From positions 1-44,515 of the forward strand of contig CAAELZ010000075.1 in NCBI GenBank assembly GCA_900756945.1: a DNA stretch of 44,515 nucleotides, read 5' to 3'. This document shows positions 24,609 through 32,644 of the stretch, piece by piece. Positions within the stretch are counted from its first letter, which is position 1; every line of letters begins with the position of its first letter. This DNA comes from an uncultured Collinsella sp. (GTDB lineage Bacteria; Actinomycetota; Coriobacteriia; Coriobacteriales; Coriobacteriaceae). The position numbers and the translations under genes were made by a program. A model generated the notes under the pieces. That model did not search any database. It saw only the letters and a program-made list of their open reading frames with translations, and was not told where the DNA came from.

Positions 24609-25073
24609 TTAAAAGTGGCGGCGGATGGCGTCGACCATGCCTTGAGGTGTGGTCTGGCCGAGCACGTCGGCTGCGGCATCGGCGTCCATAAAGATGTTCA
24701 TGAGCGCCTGCAGGGCCTCGACCTGGCCGCCCGGCTCGGCGATGCCCAGATTGATGACGATCTGCGCCGGCACGGGGGCGCCCATGCCCGCCATGGCATT
24801 GAACGTCACGGGCGCGGCGGGCTTCACCACCGCGATATAGGGCCTAGCCACAAACCCCGGATCGGTATGCGGGATGGCGATATTTGCCGCCGGCATGGCA
24901 AGACCCGTGGGATAGGCATCCTCGCGCGTGCGAACGGCGTCGAGCCAACCGTCGGCAATGTAGCCGCGCGGAGCAAGCTCACTCTCGAGCTGCGCAAACA
25001 CCTCATCCGGCGTCGCACACTCCCAATCAAAAAACACCAGCTCAGGCGTAAACAGCGCTTCGTTATCCGCCAT
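24609..25073 (-). CDS. PTS sugar transporter subunit IIA (fructose/galactitol type), orphan
   Basis: A 154-residue PTS_EIIA_2 domain protein. The phosphorylated histidine is probably His69 in AIPHTDP, with the usual upstream block YPTGLAMPAANIAI. The C-terminal half (APVPAQIVINLGIAEPGGQV, ALQALMNIFMDADAAADVL) resembles galactitol-type EIIA (GatA). No IIB or IIC gene of this type is within the window; the neighbours are purN and the foldase. It could serve a permease elsewhere or act in regulation. ATG 25071-25073 follows GAGAGGTGAGCGC. It begins 126 bp after the purN stop. The domain call is firm, the sugar is unknown. Confidence 0.85.
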   Translation of the reverse strand: MADNEALFTPELVFFDWECATPDEVFAQLESELAPRGYIADGWLDAVRTREDAYPTGLAMPAANIAIPHTDPGFVARPYIAVVKPAAPVTFNAMAGMGAPVPAQIVINLGIAEPGGQVEALQALMNIFMDADAAADVLGQTTPQGMVDAIRRHF

Positions 25074-25198
25074 GCGCTCACCTCTCTCACCTAGTCATTC
25101 AGGAACGTCCCCGATGACCACCCAAAACAAAAGGTGGCCACGCGCGCCTTGGCGCCAATGACCACCCTGACCACTCAACTAAATTGTACTGTGCGCCG

Positions 25199-25900
25199 CT
25201 AGCCGCGGGGCGCATCAATTGCGACCTTGCCGCTCTCCAGCACGTGGATGCGACCGTCGGCAAGCATTTGCACGACCTCGGGATACAGTACATGCTCAAT
25301 CGCGTGGATGTGCTCCTCGAGCGTGTCGACATCCCAGCCATCCTCAACAGCCAACGCACGCTGAGCGATGATGGGACCGTTGTCGTAGATCTCGTTGGCA
25401 AAATGCACGGTCACGCCAGTTACCTTGACGCCGCGCGCAAAGGCATCATCAATCGCATGGGCGCCGGTAAAGCTCGGCAGCAGTGCCGGGTGTAGGTTGA
25501 CCACGCGATTGGGGAACGCCGCCAGCAGCGGCGTGTGCACCATGCGCATATAGCCGGCCATCACCACGTACTCGCAACCGCGTTCGAGTAGCTCATGCGC
25601 GATGATCTCGTCGGCGGCGATGGGGTCGGCGTAGACATCCTTAGACAGCGTGAGCGTCTGGATGCCCTCGCGCTCAGCGCGCTGCAAACCCTTAGCCGAA
25701 GGACGGCTCGACACCACAAGCTCAATCGAAGCGTTAAGCTTGCCGGCGGCGATCAGATCGATCAGCGCCTGCAGGTTGGTACCCGAACCGCTGATGAGCA
25801 CGCCGATCTTGAGCGGCTCGGCGGTATCAGTGCCGGTCGGTCGGGTATACGGGTCCCAGGCCAGGACCTCGGCGGCAGCCATCTGCTCGTTAGCGCTCAT
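25199..25900 (-). CDS. purN: Phosphoribosylglycinamide formyltransferase
   Basis: A 233-residue PurN, which adds a formyl group from 10-formyl-tetrahydrofolate to GAR in purine synthesis. Signature elements are IGVLISGSGTNLQALIDLI, YVVMAGYMRMV, NRVVNLHPALLPSFTGAHA with the catalytic Asn and His, and HFANEIYDNGPIIAQ with the catalytic Asp. About 30 residues precede the first strand (MSANEQMAAAEVLAWDPYTR), longer than in short homologues. ATG 25898-25900 overlaps the purM end by 11 bases, showing translational coupling. The longer open frame reaching further into purM is rejected. Confidence 0.95.
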   Translation of the reverse strand: MSANEQMAAAEVLAWDPYTRPTGTDTAEPLKIGVLISGSGTNLQALIDLIAAGKLNASIELVVSSRPSAKGLQRAEREGIQTLTLSKDVYADPIAADEIIAHELLERGCEYVVMAGYMRMVHTPLLAAFPNRVVNLHPALLPSFTGAHAIDDAFARGVKVTGVTVHFANEIYDNGPIIAQRALAVEDGWDVDTLEEHIHAIEHVLYPEVVQMLADGRIHVLESGKVAIDAPRG

Positions 25901-26993
25901 CGGAGTACACGACCTTACCGGAACCCTCAACGCACTCGCCCACGCGGAACGGCTTCTCGCCCAGCGCAACCAGGGCCTCGGTAACCGCGGCCTCGTCCTC
26001 GGGGGCGACGATCAGGCACAGGCCAACGCCCATGTTGAAGGTCTTGCATGCCTCGTTGGGCGCGAGCTCGGCCTGGCGCGACACGTAGGTGATGACGGGC
26101 GGAACATCCCAACCCATCTCGGCACCGTTGCGGGTGACCACAGCGTCGACGTCGTCGGCGAGCGCGCGGTTGAGGTTCTCGGTAATACCGCCGCCAGTGA
26201 TGTGGGCGATAGCGTGCACGTTGGCGCCGCCGCGCAGCAGCTCCAGAATCGGCTTGACATAGATGCGCGTGGGGGCCAGCAGAGCGTCTGCCAGCGATGC
26301 GCCGCCGAGCTCCTCGAGCGGACGGCTCAGCTCCTCGGCCTTAGCGGCGGCCTCGGGCGTGCCCGGCTTAATACCGTCGACGCCGATGACCTTACGCACG
26401 AGCGAGTAGCCGTTGGAGTGCACGCCGGTGGAAGGCAGGCCCAGGATCACGTCGCCGGGGCGGACGTTCGCGGGGTCGAGCATCTTGGGACGATCGACGA
26501 CGCCCACGGTAAAGCCGGCGAGGTCGTAGTCGGCCGGAGCCATAACGCCCGGGTGCTCGGCCATCTCGCCGCCCACGAGCGCACAGCCCGCGAGCTTGCA
26601 GCCGTCGGCCACACCCTTGATGATCTTTGCCATGTGCTCGGCCTCGATGTGACCGATGGCAACGTAGTCCAGGAAGAACAGCGGCTCGGCGCCCGAAGCC
26701 AAAATGTCGTTGACGCACATAGCGACCAGGTCCTGGCCCACCGTCTCGTGACGGTCCATGATCTGGGCGAGGACGAGCTTGGTGCCCACGCCGTCGGTAC
26801 CGCTAATCAGAATCGGGTCTTCCATATCCTTAAGCGCGGCGGCCGAGAATAAGCCACCAAAGCCGCCGATGCCGCCGATAACCTCGGGGCGATTGGTGTC
26901 CTTGACCATCTGCTTAATAGCGTCAACGGCGCGGCCGCCCTCGGCGGTATCGACGCCGGCATCCTCATACGTCACATGCTTGCTGTCGCTCAT
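25890..26993 (-). CDS. purM: Phosphoribosylformylglycinamidine cyclo-ligase (AIR synthetase)
   Basis: A 367-residue PurM, which closes the imidazole ring of AIR with ATP. Motifs include the start YEDAGVDTAEGGRAVDAIK, GTDGVGTKLVLAQ, DLVAMCVNDILASGAEPLFF, CALVGGEMAEHPGVM, GLPSTGVHSNGYSLVRKV and HITGGGITENLNRAL. ATG 26991-26993 follows GAGAGGAAGG. It lies 157 bp after the purF stop, a gap that contains a GGGACAG repeat at its purF end, and it overlaps purN by 11 bases. Order purF-purM-purN is a standard purine operon segment. Confidence 0.97.
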   Translation of the reverse strand: MSDSKHVTYEDAGVDTAEGGRAVDAIKQMVKDTNRPEVIGGIGGFGGLFSAAALKDMEDPILISGTDGVGTKLVLAQIMDRHETVGQDLVAMCVNDILASGAEPLFFLDYVAIGHIEAEHMAKIIKGVADGCKLAGCALVGGEMAEHPGVMAPADYDLAGFTVGVVDRPKMLDPANVRPGDVILGLPSTGVHSNGYSLVRKVIGVDGIKPGTPEAAAKAEELSRPLEELGGASLADALLAPTRIYVKPILELLRGGANVHAIAHITGGGITENLNRALADDVDAVVTRNGAEMGWDVPPVITYVSRQAELAPNEACKTFNMGVGLCLIVAPEDEAAVTEALVALGEKPFRVGECVEGSGKVVYSDER

Positions 26994-27112
26994 CTGAGCC
27001 TTCCTCTCCCATTACCGTGGCGCCGCGCGGGCGCCAAACGGTGCTCATAGTTGCGTTCATTTCGGCGCGCGCCATAACAGCACGCGCCGTCATATCAACA
27101 AAACAGCAGGTG

Positions 27113-27153
27113 AAACCTACCAAAATAAACCTGTCCCTACATGGCAGGTTTTA
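27113..27153. repeat. GGGACAG repeat fused to the purF stop codon
   Basis: On the minus strand the sequence from the purF TAA onward reads TAAAACCTGCCATGTAGGGA then CAGGTTTATTTTGG. It matches the copy after pth (15639-15681) at nearly every position, and in both genes the TAA stop is the first part of the repeat. Weak terminal complementarity (AACCTGCC and GGTAGGTTT) allows a hairpin. Confidence 0.8.
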
Positions 27154-28821
27154 GGCCTCGCCGTGCTCCTCTTCCCAGCTGCGGTCGACATATTTCTCGA
27201 CCACGGCGTCGTCGTCAAAGTGCAGCGGCTTGTCCAGGTTGCGGGGCTTAAAGCCCTCCATGAACTTGTCACGGCCAAAGCTCTCGGGAATCGCCACGGG
27301 ATAGCGGCCGGTAAAGCACGCGTCGCAGTAGCCGCCCTTGGGCATGACCTTCAGCAGGCCCTCAACCGAAAGGAAGGCCAGCGAATCAGCGCCAATGTAC
27401 TCGCAAATCTCGTCGACCGTCTTGTTGGCGCTGATAAGCTGCGACTGCACGTCGGTATCGATACCATAGAAGCACGGCCAGATGACCTCGGGCGAGTTGA
27501 TGCGGATATGAATCTCCTTGGCGCCGGCGTTGCGCAGCATCTTGACGAGCTGCACCATGGTGGTGCCGCGCACGATGGAGTCGTCGATGACGACCAGGCG
27601 CTTGCCCTCGATGTTGTCGCGCAGCGGGTTGAGTTTCATACGCACGCCCATGGCGCGCAGCTCCTGCGTGGGCTCGATAAACGTACGGCCCACGTAGCGG
27701 TTCTTGATAAGGCCCTCGCCAAAGGGAATGCCGCTCTCGTGCGAATAGCCCTCCGCGGGCGGCAGGCCGGAGTCGGGCACGCCGATGACCAGGTCGGCCT
27801 CGACAGGCTCCTCATGTGCCAGCTGACGACCCATGTCGTAACGGCAGGCATAGACGCTCTTGCCGTTCATGATGGAGTCGGGGCGGGCGAAGTAGACCTG
27901 CTCAAAGATGCAGTTTGCGGGCTCTTCGGCGGCAGGCACGCCCTGCTCGGATACCAGACCCTCGGCGCTGATGCGCAAGATCTCGCCGGGACGGACGTCA
28001 CGGACGTACTCGGCACCCACGATGTCGAGTGCGCAGGTCTCGGAGGCAACGACCCAGCCGCCGGCGCGCGTGACACGGACGGAGGAGTCGACCGTCGCGG
28101 CGCCGTCCTGCGACGGCAGCTGCGAAACGGATGCGGCATCGGCCTGATCCAGGCCCTCGTCCACCAGCTTGCCCAGCACGAGCGGGCGAATGCCGTGCGG
28201 ATCGCGGAATGCGTAGAGCGCCTGCTCGTTGATGAGCGTCATGGCGTAGCCGCCGCGCACGAGCTCCATGGTCTTGCGAATGCCCTCGCGCAGATGACCC
28301 GTACGCTGGGTAAAGTAGCCGATGAGCTTGGTCGCGACCTCGGAATCCGAATTGGAGAGGAACGGCACGCCGAGCTCGATCAGCTGGCGGCGCAGCTCGT
28401 CGGTGTTGACGAGGGTGCCGTTGTGCGCGAGCGCGATAATGACGCTATTGATGGTAGAGAGGTGCGGCTGAGAGGCTTCCCAGCTCTTGGCGCCGGCGGT
28501 GCCGTAGCGCACATGACCCACGGCCAGCTGACCGGAGAGCGTCGACAGGTCGGCGTTGGAGAACACGCGGTCGAGCAGGCCCAGATCCTTGCGGACCATA
28601 ACCGTGCCGCCATCGCCCACGGCGATTCCCGCCGATTCTTGGCCACGGTGCTGCAGTGCACGCAGGCCAAAGTACGTCAGTCGAGCCACGTCGCGTTCGG
28701 GCGCCCAGACACCAAAAACGCCGCATTCCTCATGCAGCTGGTCGGAGTCCGGATCATACGTCGACATGGCGTTCACCTGTCCCGCGGCACGCTCGGCCGC
28801 GCGGATGGTTTCTTGAGACAT
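27151..28821 (-). CDS. purF: Amidophosphoribosyltransferase
   Basis: A 556-residue enzyme for the first committed step of purine synthesis, making phosphoribosylamine from PRPP and glutamine. The catalytic nucleophile is Cys33 in EECGVFGVW, so a propeptide of up to 32 residues must be removed. GHVRYGTAGA, ALAHNGTLVN and SNSDSEVATKLI mark the glutaminase domain. The PRPP loop is VVIDDSIVRGTTMVQL. Cysteines in ANCIFEQVYFARPDS, WPCFYGIDT and GYCDACFTGRYPV fit the [4Fe-4S] type known from Bacillus. ATG 28819-28821 follows GAGGGG; Met19 behind AGGTGA is an alternative start giving a 14-residue propeptide. TATAAT on the minus strand at 28863-28868 is a likely -10 box. Confidence 0.96.
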   Translation of the reverse strand: MSQETIRAAERAAGQVNAMSTYDPDSDQLHEECGVFGVWAPERDVARLTYFGLRALQHRGQESAGIAVGDGGTVMVRKDLGLLDRVFSNADLSTLSGQLAVGHVRYGTAGAKSWEASQPHLSTINSVIIALAHNGTLVNTDELRRQLIELGVPFLSNSDSEVATKLIGYFTQRTGHLREGIRKTMELVRGGYAMTLINEQALYAFRDPHGIRPLVLGKLVDEGLDQADAASVSQLPSQDGAATVDSSVRVTRAGGWVVASETCALDIVGAEYVRDVRPGEILRISAEGLVSEQGVPAAEEPANCIFEQVYFARPDSIMNGKSVYACRYDMGRQLAHEEPVEADLVIGVPDSGLPPAEGYSHESGIPFGEGLIKNRYVGRTFIEPTQELRAMGVRMKLNPLRDNIEGKRLVVIDDSIVRGTTMVQLVKMLRNAGAKEIHIRINSPEVIWPCFYGIDTDVQSQLISANKTVDEICEYIGADSLAFLSVEGLLKVMPKGGYCDACFTGRYPVAIPESFGRDKFMEGFKPRNLDKPLHFDDDAVVEKYVDRSWEEEHGEA

Positions 28822-28862
28822 GGCATCCCCTCAGAGCCTCGTATTTTGGCGTTACCCGCCTT

Positions 28863-28868
28863 ATTATA
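28863..28868 (-). promoter_or_regulatory. Candidate -10 box of purF
   Basis: TATAAT on the minus strand, 42 bases upstream of the purF start. There is no clear -35 at 17 bp. No purine riboswitch pattern is seen in the 285-bp region shared with the divergent gene at 29107. Confidence 0.45.
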
Positions 28869-29051
28869 CGCACGGCGCGACGCGCTCCCCAGCGCATGAG
28901 CAGCGCTTTTTTAAAGCCCACCGAGCTAATAATCCGTTTTGCGGCCAAACATTTTATCGGTCTGTCCAGTGCAAGCGCCCGCGCCCCCGGATGGCCGCCG
29001 CGTCCGCCGTTGGGAATTACAAAGTTGCAATTGGGACGTTCGTCCTGTCTT

Positions 29052-29080
29052 TTGGCAGGTCGGCGGCGTATCCTTATAAC
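29052..29080 (+). promoter_or_regulatory. Sigma-70 type promoter of the CmpB-like gene
   Basis: TTGGCA (29052-29057), a 17-bp spacer and TATAAC (29075-29080) lie 26 bases before the start codon. Box quality and spacing are good. Confidence 0.65.
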
Positions 29081-29106
29081 CTACAACAAAGCGAGAAAGG
29101 TTCTGT

Positions 29107-30336
29107 ATGGATCGAAACGAACTCGACCCCAGCGTCCCCAGCGCCACGGAGGTCAAGAAGATCCCGCTCATCATTAAGGTGTACGCCGTCCTGTGCATCC
29201 TGTCCGGCGTGGGAACGCTCCCGTCAGTCGGCGCCTTTATGTGGCAGGTCATCACCGCGCTCATCAACGGCAACGCCGCCGCCAAGCTCGGCGACAACAC
29301 ACTCGTCGCGGTCGGCCTTATCGTCGCCGGCATCATGCTCTCTGCGGCAAGTGCCGTCATCCTAATCATCTTTGGCCTGGACCTTATCAAGAACCAGCGC
29401 CGCAATGCCGCCCGCCTGTCCTACATCCTTATTGCATTCACCGTCGTCGAGCTTTTGGTCGATGTGATGCTCCAGGGCATCGGGCCCTTCTTGCTTCGTC
29501 CCGCTATTCAGCTCGGTATCCTCATCGCGCTTTCGGCAACCGTCGACCCCACGCTTCGTCAGGAGCGCGAACTGCAGCGCCGCCTGCAGGAGATGCTCGA
29601 CCGCGACGCCGCCGCCGAGGGCATGCTCGGCCGCGATGAAACCGGCGAGGGCTACATCAAGCTCAACTACTTCAACCTGTTCTGGGTGTTCTTTGTCTGC
29701 TGCATACTCGGCCTGATCGCCGAGGACATCTGGCACATGACAGTCGACGACCCGGGCGTCTATCAGAACCGCGCCGGCATGCTGTTTGGCCCCTTCAGCC
29801 CCATCTACGGATTTGGCGCCGTGCTCATGACCATGGTGCTTAACCGCTTCTACAAAAAGAACCCCATCATCATTTTCCTGGTGAGCGCCCTGCTCGGCGC
29901 CAGCTTTGAGGTGTTCGTGGGCTGGTTTATGCAGACCGCGTTTGGCGTGGTCTCGTGGAGCTACTCGCACATAACGCTGTTCGGTTTGCCCGATCCGCTC
30001 GTGGTCCTCACGGGCGGACGCACCTGCACGGGCTTCGCCTGCCTGTGGGGCCTGGGCGGCCTCATCTGGATCAAGCTGCTGCTGCCGAGGCTGCTTAAGC
30101 TTATCAACAAGATCCCCTGGAAGAGCCGCTACTCGGCCACCGTCATCTTTACCGTTATCATGCTGGTCGACGGCGTCATGACGCTGCAGTCGCTCGACTA
30201 CTGGTACCAGCGCGTTAACGGCACGGAGCCGGACATTCCCGTCGCACAGTTCTACGGAGAGCACTTCGATAACGAGTACATGGAAAACCGCTTCCAGAGC
30301 ATGACCATGAGTCCCAAGGATGCGACGCGCGTGTAG
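29107..30336 (+). CDS. Putative ABC-transporter type IV (CmpB-family) membrane protein
   Basis: A 409-residue integral membrane protein. Residues about 15-155 form a first block of three or four helices (PLIIKVYAVLCILSGVGTL, LIVAGIMLSAASAVILII). A polar stretch near 140-180 (QERELQRRLQEMLDRDAAAE) may be a short coiled coil. The C-terminal half matches the CmpB family: YFNLFWVFFVCCILGLIAED, RAGMLFGPFSPIYGFGAVL, LLGASFEVFVGWFMQTAFGV, WSYSH and CLWGLGGLIWIKLLLP. The family name suggests transport, but no ATPase partner is adjacent and its role is not established. ATG 29107 follows GAGAAAGG behind a good promoter. It diverges from purF and ends at an intrinsic terminator. Confidence 0.8.
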   Translation: MDRNELDPSVPSATEVKKIPLIIKVYAVLCILSGVGTLPSVGAFMWQVITALINGNAAAKLGDNTLVAVGLIVAGIMLSAASAVILIIFGLDLIKNQRRNAARLSYILIAFTVVELLVDVMLQGIGPFLLRPAIQLGILIALSATVDPTLRQERELQRRLQEMLDRDAAAEGMLGRDETGEGYIKLNYFNLFWVFFVCCILGLIAEDIWHMTVDDPGVYQNRAGMLFGPFSPIYGFGAVLMTMVLNRFYKKNPIIIFLVSALLGASFEVFVGWFMQTAFGVVSWSYSHITLFGLPDPLVVLTGGRTCTGFACLWGLGGLIWIKLLLPRLLKLINKIPWKSRYSATVIFTVIMLVDGVMTLQSLDYWYQRVNGTEPDIPVAQFYGEHFDNEYMENRFQSMTMSPKDATRV

Positions 30337-30370
30337 CGCCAAGCAATGCCGAGATTTTCCAACGCACAGA

Positions 30371-30414
30371 AAAGCCCGCTGGCAGACTGATTTGAACTGC
30401 CAGCGGGCTTTTTG
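30371..30414 (+). terminator. Intrinsic terminator after the CmpB-like gene
   Basis: AAAGCCCGCTGGCAG (30371-30385) is the exact complement of CTGCCAGCGGGCTTT (30398-30412) and continues in Ts. It lies 34 bases after the stop and may also serve the convergent minus-strand gene ending at 30437. Confidence 0.88.
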
Positions 30415-30436
30415 TTGGCGAGTGCTGCTGCCGGCA

Positions 30437-30853
30437 TTACGCCTCGCGCTCGACCTCGCTCACACACTCATTTTTGATGGTACCGACGAGCGCCTGCAGC
30501 GCATCGACCACATGCGGGCGAATGTCCCCGCCAATGAGCACGAGCATGATGTCGTCGCCCACGGTAAGCTCGCCGCTCGCCAGCCACACGCGCACATAGC
30601 CGATACCCGGCATCGCGCGCGTTGCCTCGATAGCGGCCTGCACCCTTTCGGCATCGAAGCCAAACACCATGCCGCCCACCTTATGTCCAGGCGCCACACC
30701 ATCTGTCTCGACCCCACGCACCTCGGACTTAGGCGTCGCACGCACCACGCCGTTGTGTGTCAGGTACATACCGCACGCAGGAGCCGACGAATCGGCCTTG
30801 GCCTCGCGCAGCCAAACATCAACCGAAGGCATCGATTTGCCACTTTCAAGCAT
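30437..30853 (-). CDS. MoaE-like protein (molybdopterin synthase large-subunit family), divergent
   Basis: A 138-residue protein with a MoaE-like pattern: NGVVRATPKS near 35, then VQAAIEATRAMPGIGYVRVW, and ASGELTVGDDIMLVLIGGDI, where the family has its RxGxLxxGDxxVxV core. MoaE joins MoaD to add sulfur to precursor Z in molybdopterin synthesis. However, the usual C-terminal stretch with catalytic lysines (LKxxxPxWKKE) is replaced by LVGTIKNECVSEVEREA, with one lysine only. No other moa, mob or moe gene is in the window. It follows the sortase gene by 68 bp. ATG 30853 has better spacing to AAGGAG than ATG 30856. Catalytic activity in molybdopterin synthesis is doubtful. Confidence 0.65.
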   Translation of the reverse strand: MLESGKSMPSVDVWLREAKADSSAPACGMYLTHNGVVRATPKSEVRGVETDGVAPGHKVGGMVFGFDAERVQAAIEATRAMPGIGYVRVWLASGELTVGDDIMLVLIGGDIRPHVVDALQALVGTIKNECVSEVEREA

Positions 30854-30921
30854 CATTTCTCCTTTTTACCGTCGTCGAGTAGCTTATTTGGGACGGGACT
30901 TTTTAGCTACTCTCGAACAAC

Positions 30922-31926
30922 TTATTCCTCGACCGGCGTGAGCACCATGACGGCGCGCGTATTGCTAAATGACAGCGAGCGGCAGGTCACAAGCGTTACG
31001 ACCTTGGTTGCCGAAGCGGCACGATCGGTGGCATCGCTCGCCACCGCCGAAGCGCCGTCGAGCATCTCGGACAGGTAATTCTTCAGTCCGTCATCACCCT
31101 CAAAGTTGGGCGTGCGCGCCTTGGCATACGTGTCCTCGACCACCTTGGTCGCCAGCGGGCGCAACTTATACGTCGCATCGCGCGTGATGTAGTACACATA
31201 TTCAATGCTATCGAACGTTGCCTGGTCAGTCGTATCCGAAATCACGTTGAACATCGACCCATCGTTCATATGGTGGCCGTAGATCGTGGTCTGCTGGTCG
31301 ACCATTCCCGGCGCGGTGTCATCGCTATCCAAGAAGATGGCACCCGAGGCGTTAGACGTGCCATCGAACAGCGTGTTGAGGTATTTGGAGTTGTTGTTGG
31401 TCTGCACCACGGGATAGTTGATGTTGGTTCCCGGCACGTAAATCCAACCCACAATCTCGGGGTTCGTCTGAGCAAGCGCATCAAAGTCGATAATCGGCAC
31501 GCCGCTGGCGTCCTTATCGCTTACATATTGCTTCTCGATTTTCTGATACGAATCGCTCGCCTGCTTATAGCCAATCTGGGCATTAATAAAAATAGCGGCG
31601 GCGGCGACAATCAGACCGATACCGATGATGATGAGCAGAATGGGAATAATGGAGTGGCGCTTTTTGCGCGGCGGCTCGGTGTAGCCGGACGGCGCGTCAT
31701 TCGGCTGCCCCGTCGTCCGGGACTGCTTCTTTGCCGTGCCATATGACGAAGGGCGATACGCAGCCGGCGTATCCTGACGGCGATGGGACATCGGCGCTAC
31801 GGGGCGCGGCGCGCGAGCCTGTTGAGGAAAGGATACCCGACCCTGCTGCATGGAGCGGGCCGATCCCGACTTGGATGGATCGGGGATCTGAGAAGCCGAA
31901 AAACGTTTTCCCTGATAGTCGGACAT
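30922..31926 (-). CDS. Class B sortase
   Basis: A 334-residue membrane-anchored transpeptidase that cleaves a sorting motif and links proteins to the cell wall or to each other. The first ~110 residues form a Pro/Arg/Ser-rich cytoplasmic head ending in RKKRHS, then one membrane segment (IIPILLIIIGIGLIVAAAAI). The catalytic domain has the class B features: VGWIYVPGTNINYPVVQ, TIYGHHMNDGSMF with His218, LVTCRS with Cys315, and Arg324 in SNTRAVM. ATG 31924-31926 follows GGGAGAG. It lies 36 bp after purE in the same direction. The wall protein at 32645-39058 ends in a sorting signal IPNTG; class B enzymes often have a different motif choice, so it is only a candidate substrate. Confidence 0.9.
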   Translation of the reverse strand: MSDYQGKRFSASQIPDPSKSGSARSMQQGRVSFPQQARAPRPVAPMSHRRQDTPAAYRPSSYGTAKKQSRTTGQPNDAPSGYTEPPRKKRHSIIPILLIIIGIGLIVAAAAIFINAQIGYKQASDSYQKIEKQYVSDKDASGVPIIDFDALAQTNPEIVGWIYVPGTNINYPVVQTNNNSKYLNTLFDGTSNASGAIFLDSDDTAPGMVDQQTTIYGHHMNDGSMFNVISDTTDQATFDSIEYVYYITRDATYKLRPLATKVVEDTYAKARTPNFEGDDGLKNYLSEMLDGASAVASDATDRAASATKVVTLVTCRSLSFSNTRAVMVLTPVEE

Positions 31927-31962
31927 GACTCTCCCTGTGATTACAACGGAATGGCGAGCCTC

Positions 31963-32427
31963 CTAGGCGTCGGCCATCTCCTGCTTCATCTTCTCGATAA
32001 CCTTGCGGTACTCGGGGTCGCATGCGCCCAAGATCTGCGTGGCATAGATGGCGGCATTCTTGGCGCCGTTGATGGCAACGCAGGCCACGGGTACGCCCGA
32101 AGGCATCTGCACCATCGACAGCAGCGAATCCATACCGCCCAGGTCACTCGTCTTCATAGGCACACCGATAACCGGCAGCGGCGTAAAGGCAGCCACGACA
32201 CCACCCAGGTGAGCAGCCTTGCCGGCGGCGGCGATAATCACTTTGATACCGCGATCGGCGGCAGTCGAGGCCCACTCGTGGACCTTCGCCGGCGTGCGGT
32301 GTGCGCTCGCAATGACGAGCTCATAGGGCACACCGAGCGCCTCGAGCTCGGCGGTGCAGCCTTCCATAACACCCAGATCGGACTTGGAGCCCATGATGAT
32401 CCCGACAACCGGCTTTTGATCTGCCAT
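31963..32427 (-). CDS. purE: N5-carboxyaminoimidazole ribonucleotide mutase
   Basis: A 154-residue class I PurE, which moves the carboxyl group of N5-CAIR to give CAIR in purine synthesis. Motifs: VGIIMGSKSDLGVMEG, VIASAHRTPAKVHEWA with the key histidine, IIAAAGKAAHLGGVVAAFTP and PVIGVPMKT. ATG 32425-32427 lies nine bases after AGGAGG; an in-frame TTG two codons earlier is too close. It is separated from purF-M-N by about 3 kb and no purK is visible here. A -10-like TATACT lies on the minus strand at 32494-32499. It heads a small transcript with the sortase gene. Confidence 0.96.
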   Translation of the reverse strand: MADQKPVVGIIMGSKSDLGVMEGCTAELEALGVPYELVIASAHRTPAKVHEWASTAADRGIKVIIAAAGKAAHLGGVVAAFTPLPVIGVPMKTSDLGGMDSLLSMVQMPSGVPVACVAINGAKNAAIYATQILGACDPEYRKVIEKMKQEMADA

Positions 32428-32582
32428 AAACAAAGACCTCCTGTTGAGAGCGGTGACGCGGCGAATCCGCGACCCTTAACTGCAAATAATTCAAGTATAG
32501 CCGCCGATGCTGATGTGTTCGGCGGGAGACGGAACGCTTTGCGAGATTAAGGCCGAAGGGTCGGAGCTTTCCGCCTACATTC

Positions 32583-32626
32583 AAAAAGCGTGCCCACCGT
32601 CCTTGGGTGGGACGGCGGGCACGCTT
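32583..32626 (-). terminator. Intrinsic terminator after the GH31 gene
   Basis: On the minus strand AAGCGTGCCC pairs with GGGCACGCTT, with further pairs inside, and runs into five Ts. It lies 19 bases after the GH31 stop. Confidence 0.85.
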
Positions 32627-32644
32627 GCTTAGCTGTTGCTGGGG

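Noticed and set aside
23481..25094. 537-codon plus-strand open frame over the foldase and EIIA genes
   Set aside because: It is antisense to two genes with clear protein motifs and its translation has no recognisable domain; GC-rich codon use on the other strand keeps the frame open.
25100..25198. Further palindrome between purN and EIIA
   Set aside because: GATGACCACC-like direct repeats and a GGCGCC palindrome are present, but no clean stem of the GGGACAG family forms.
27163..28899. 578-codon plus-strand open frame opposite purF
   Set aside because: It is the mirror of purF, which has all catalytic residues; the antisense product is low-complexity and lacks a ribosome site.
28822..29106. 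Purine riboswitch before purF
   Set aside because: No purine aptamer pattern was seen in the divergent region, only a -10 box for each direction.
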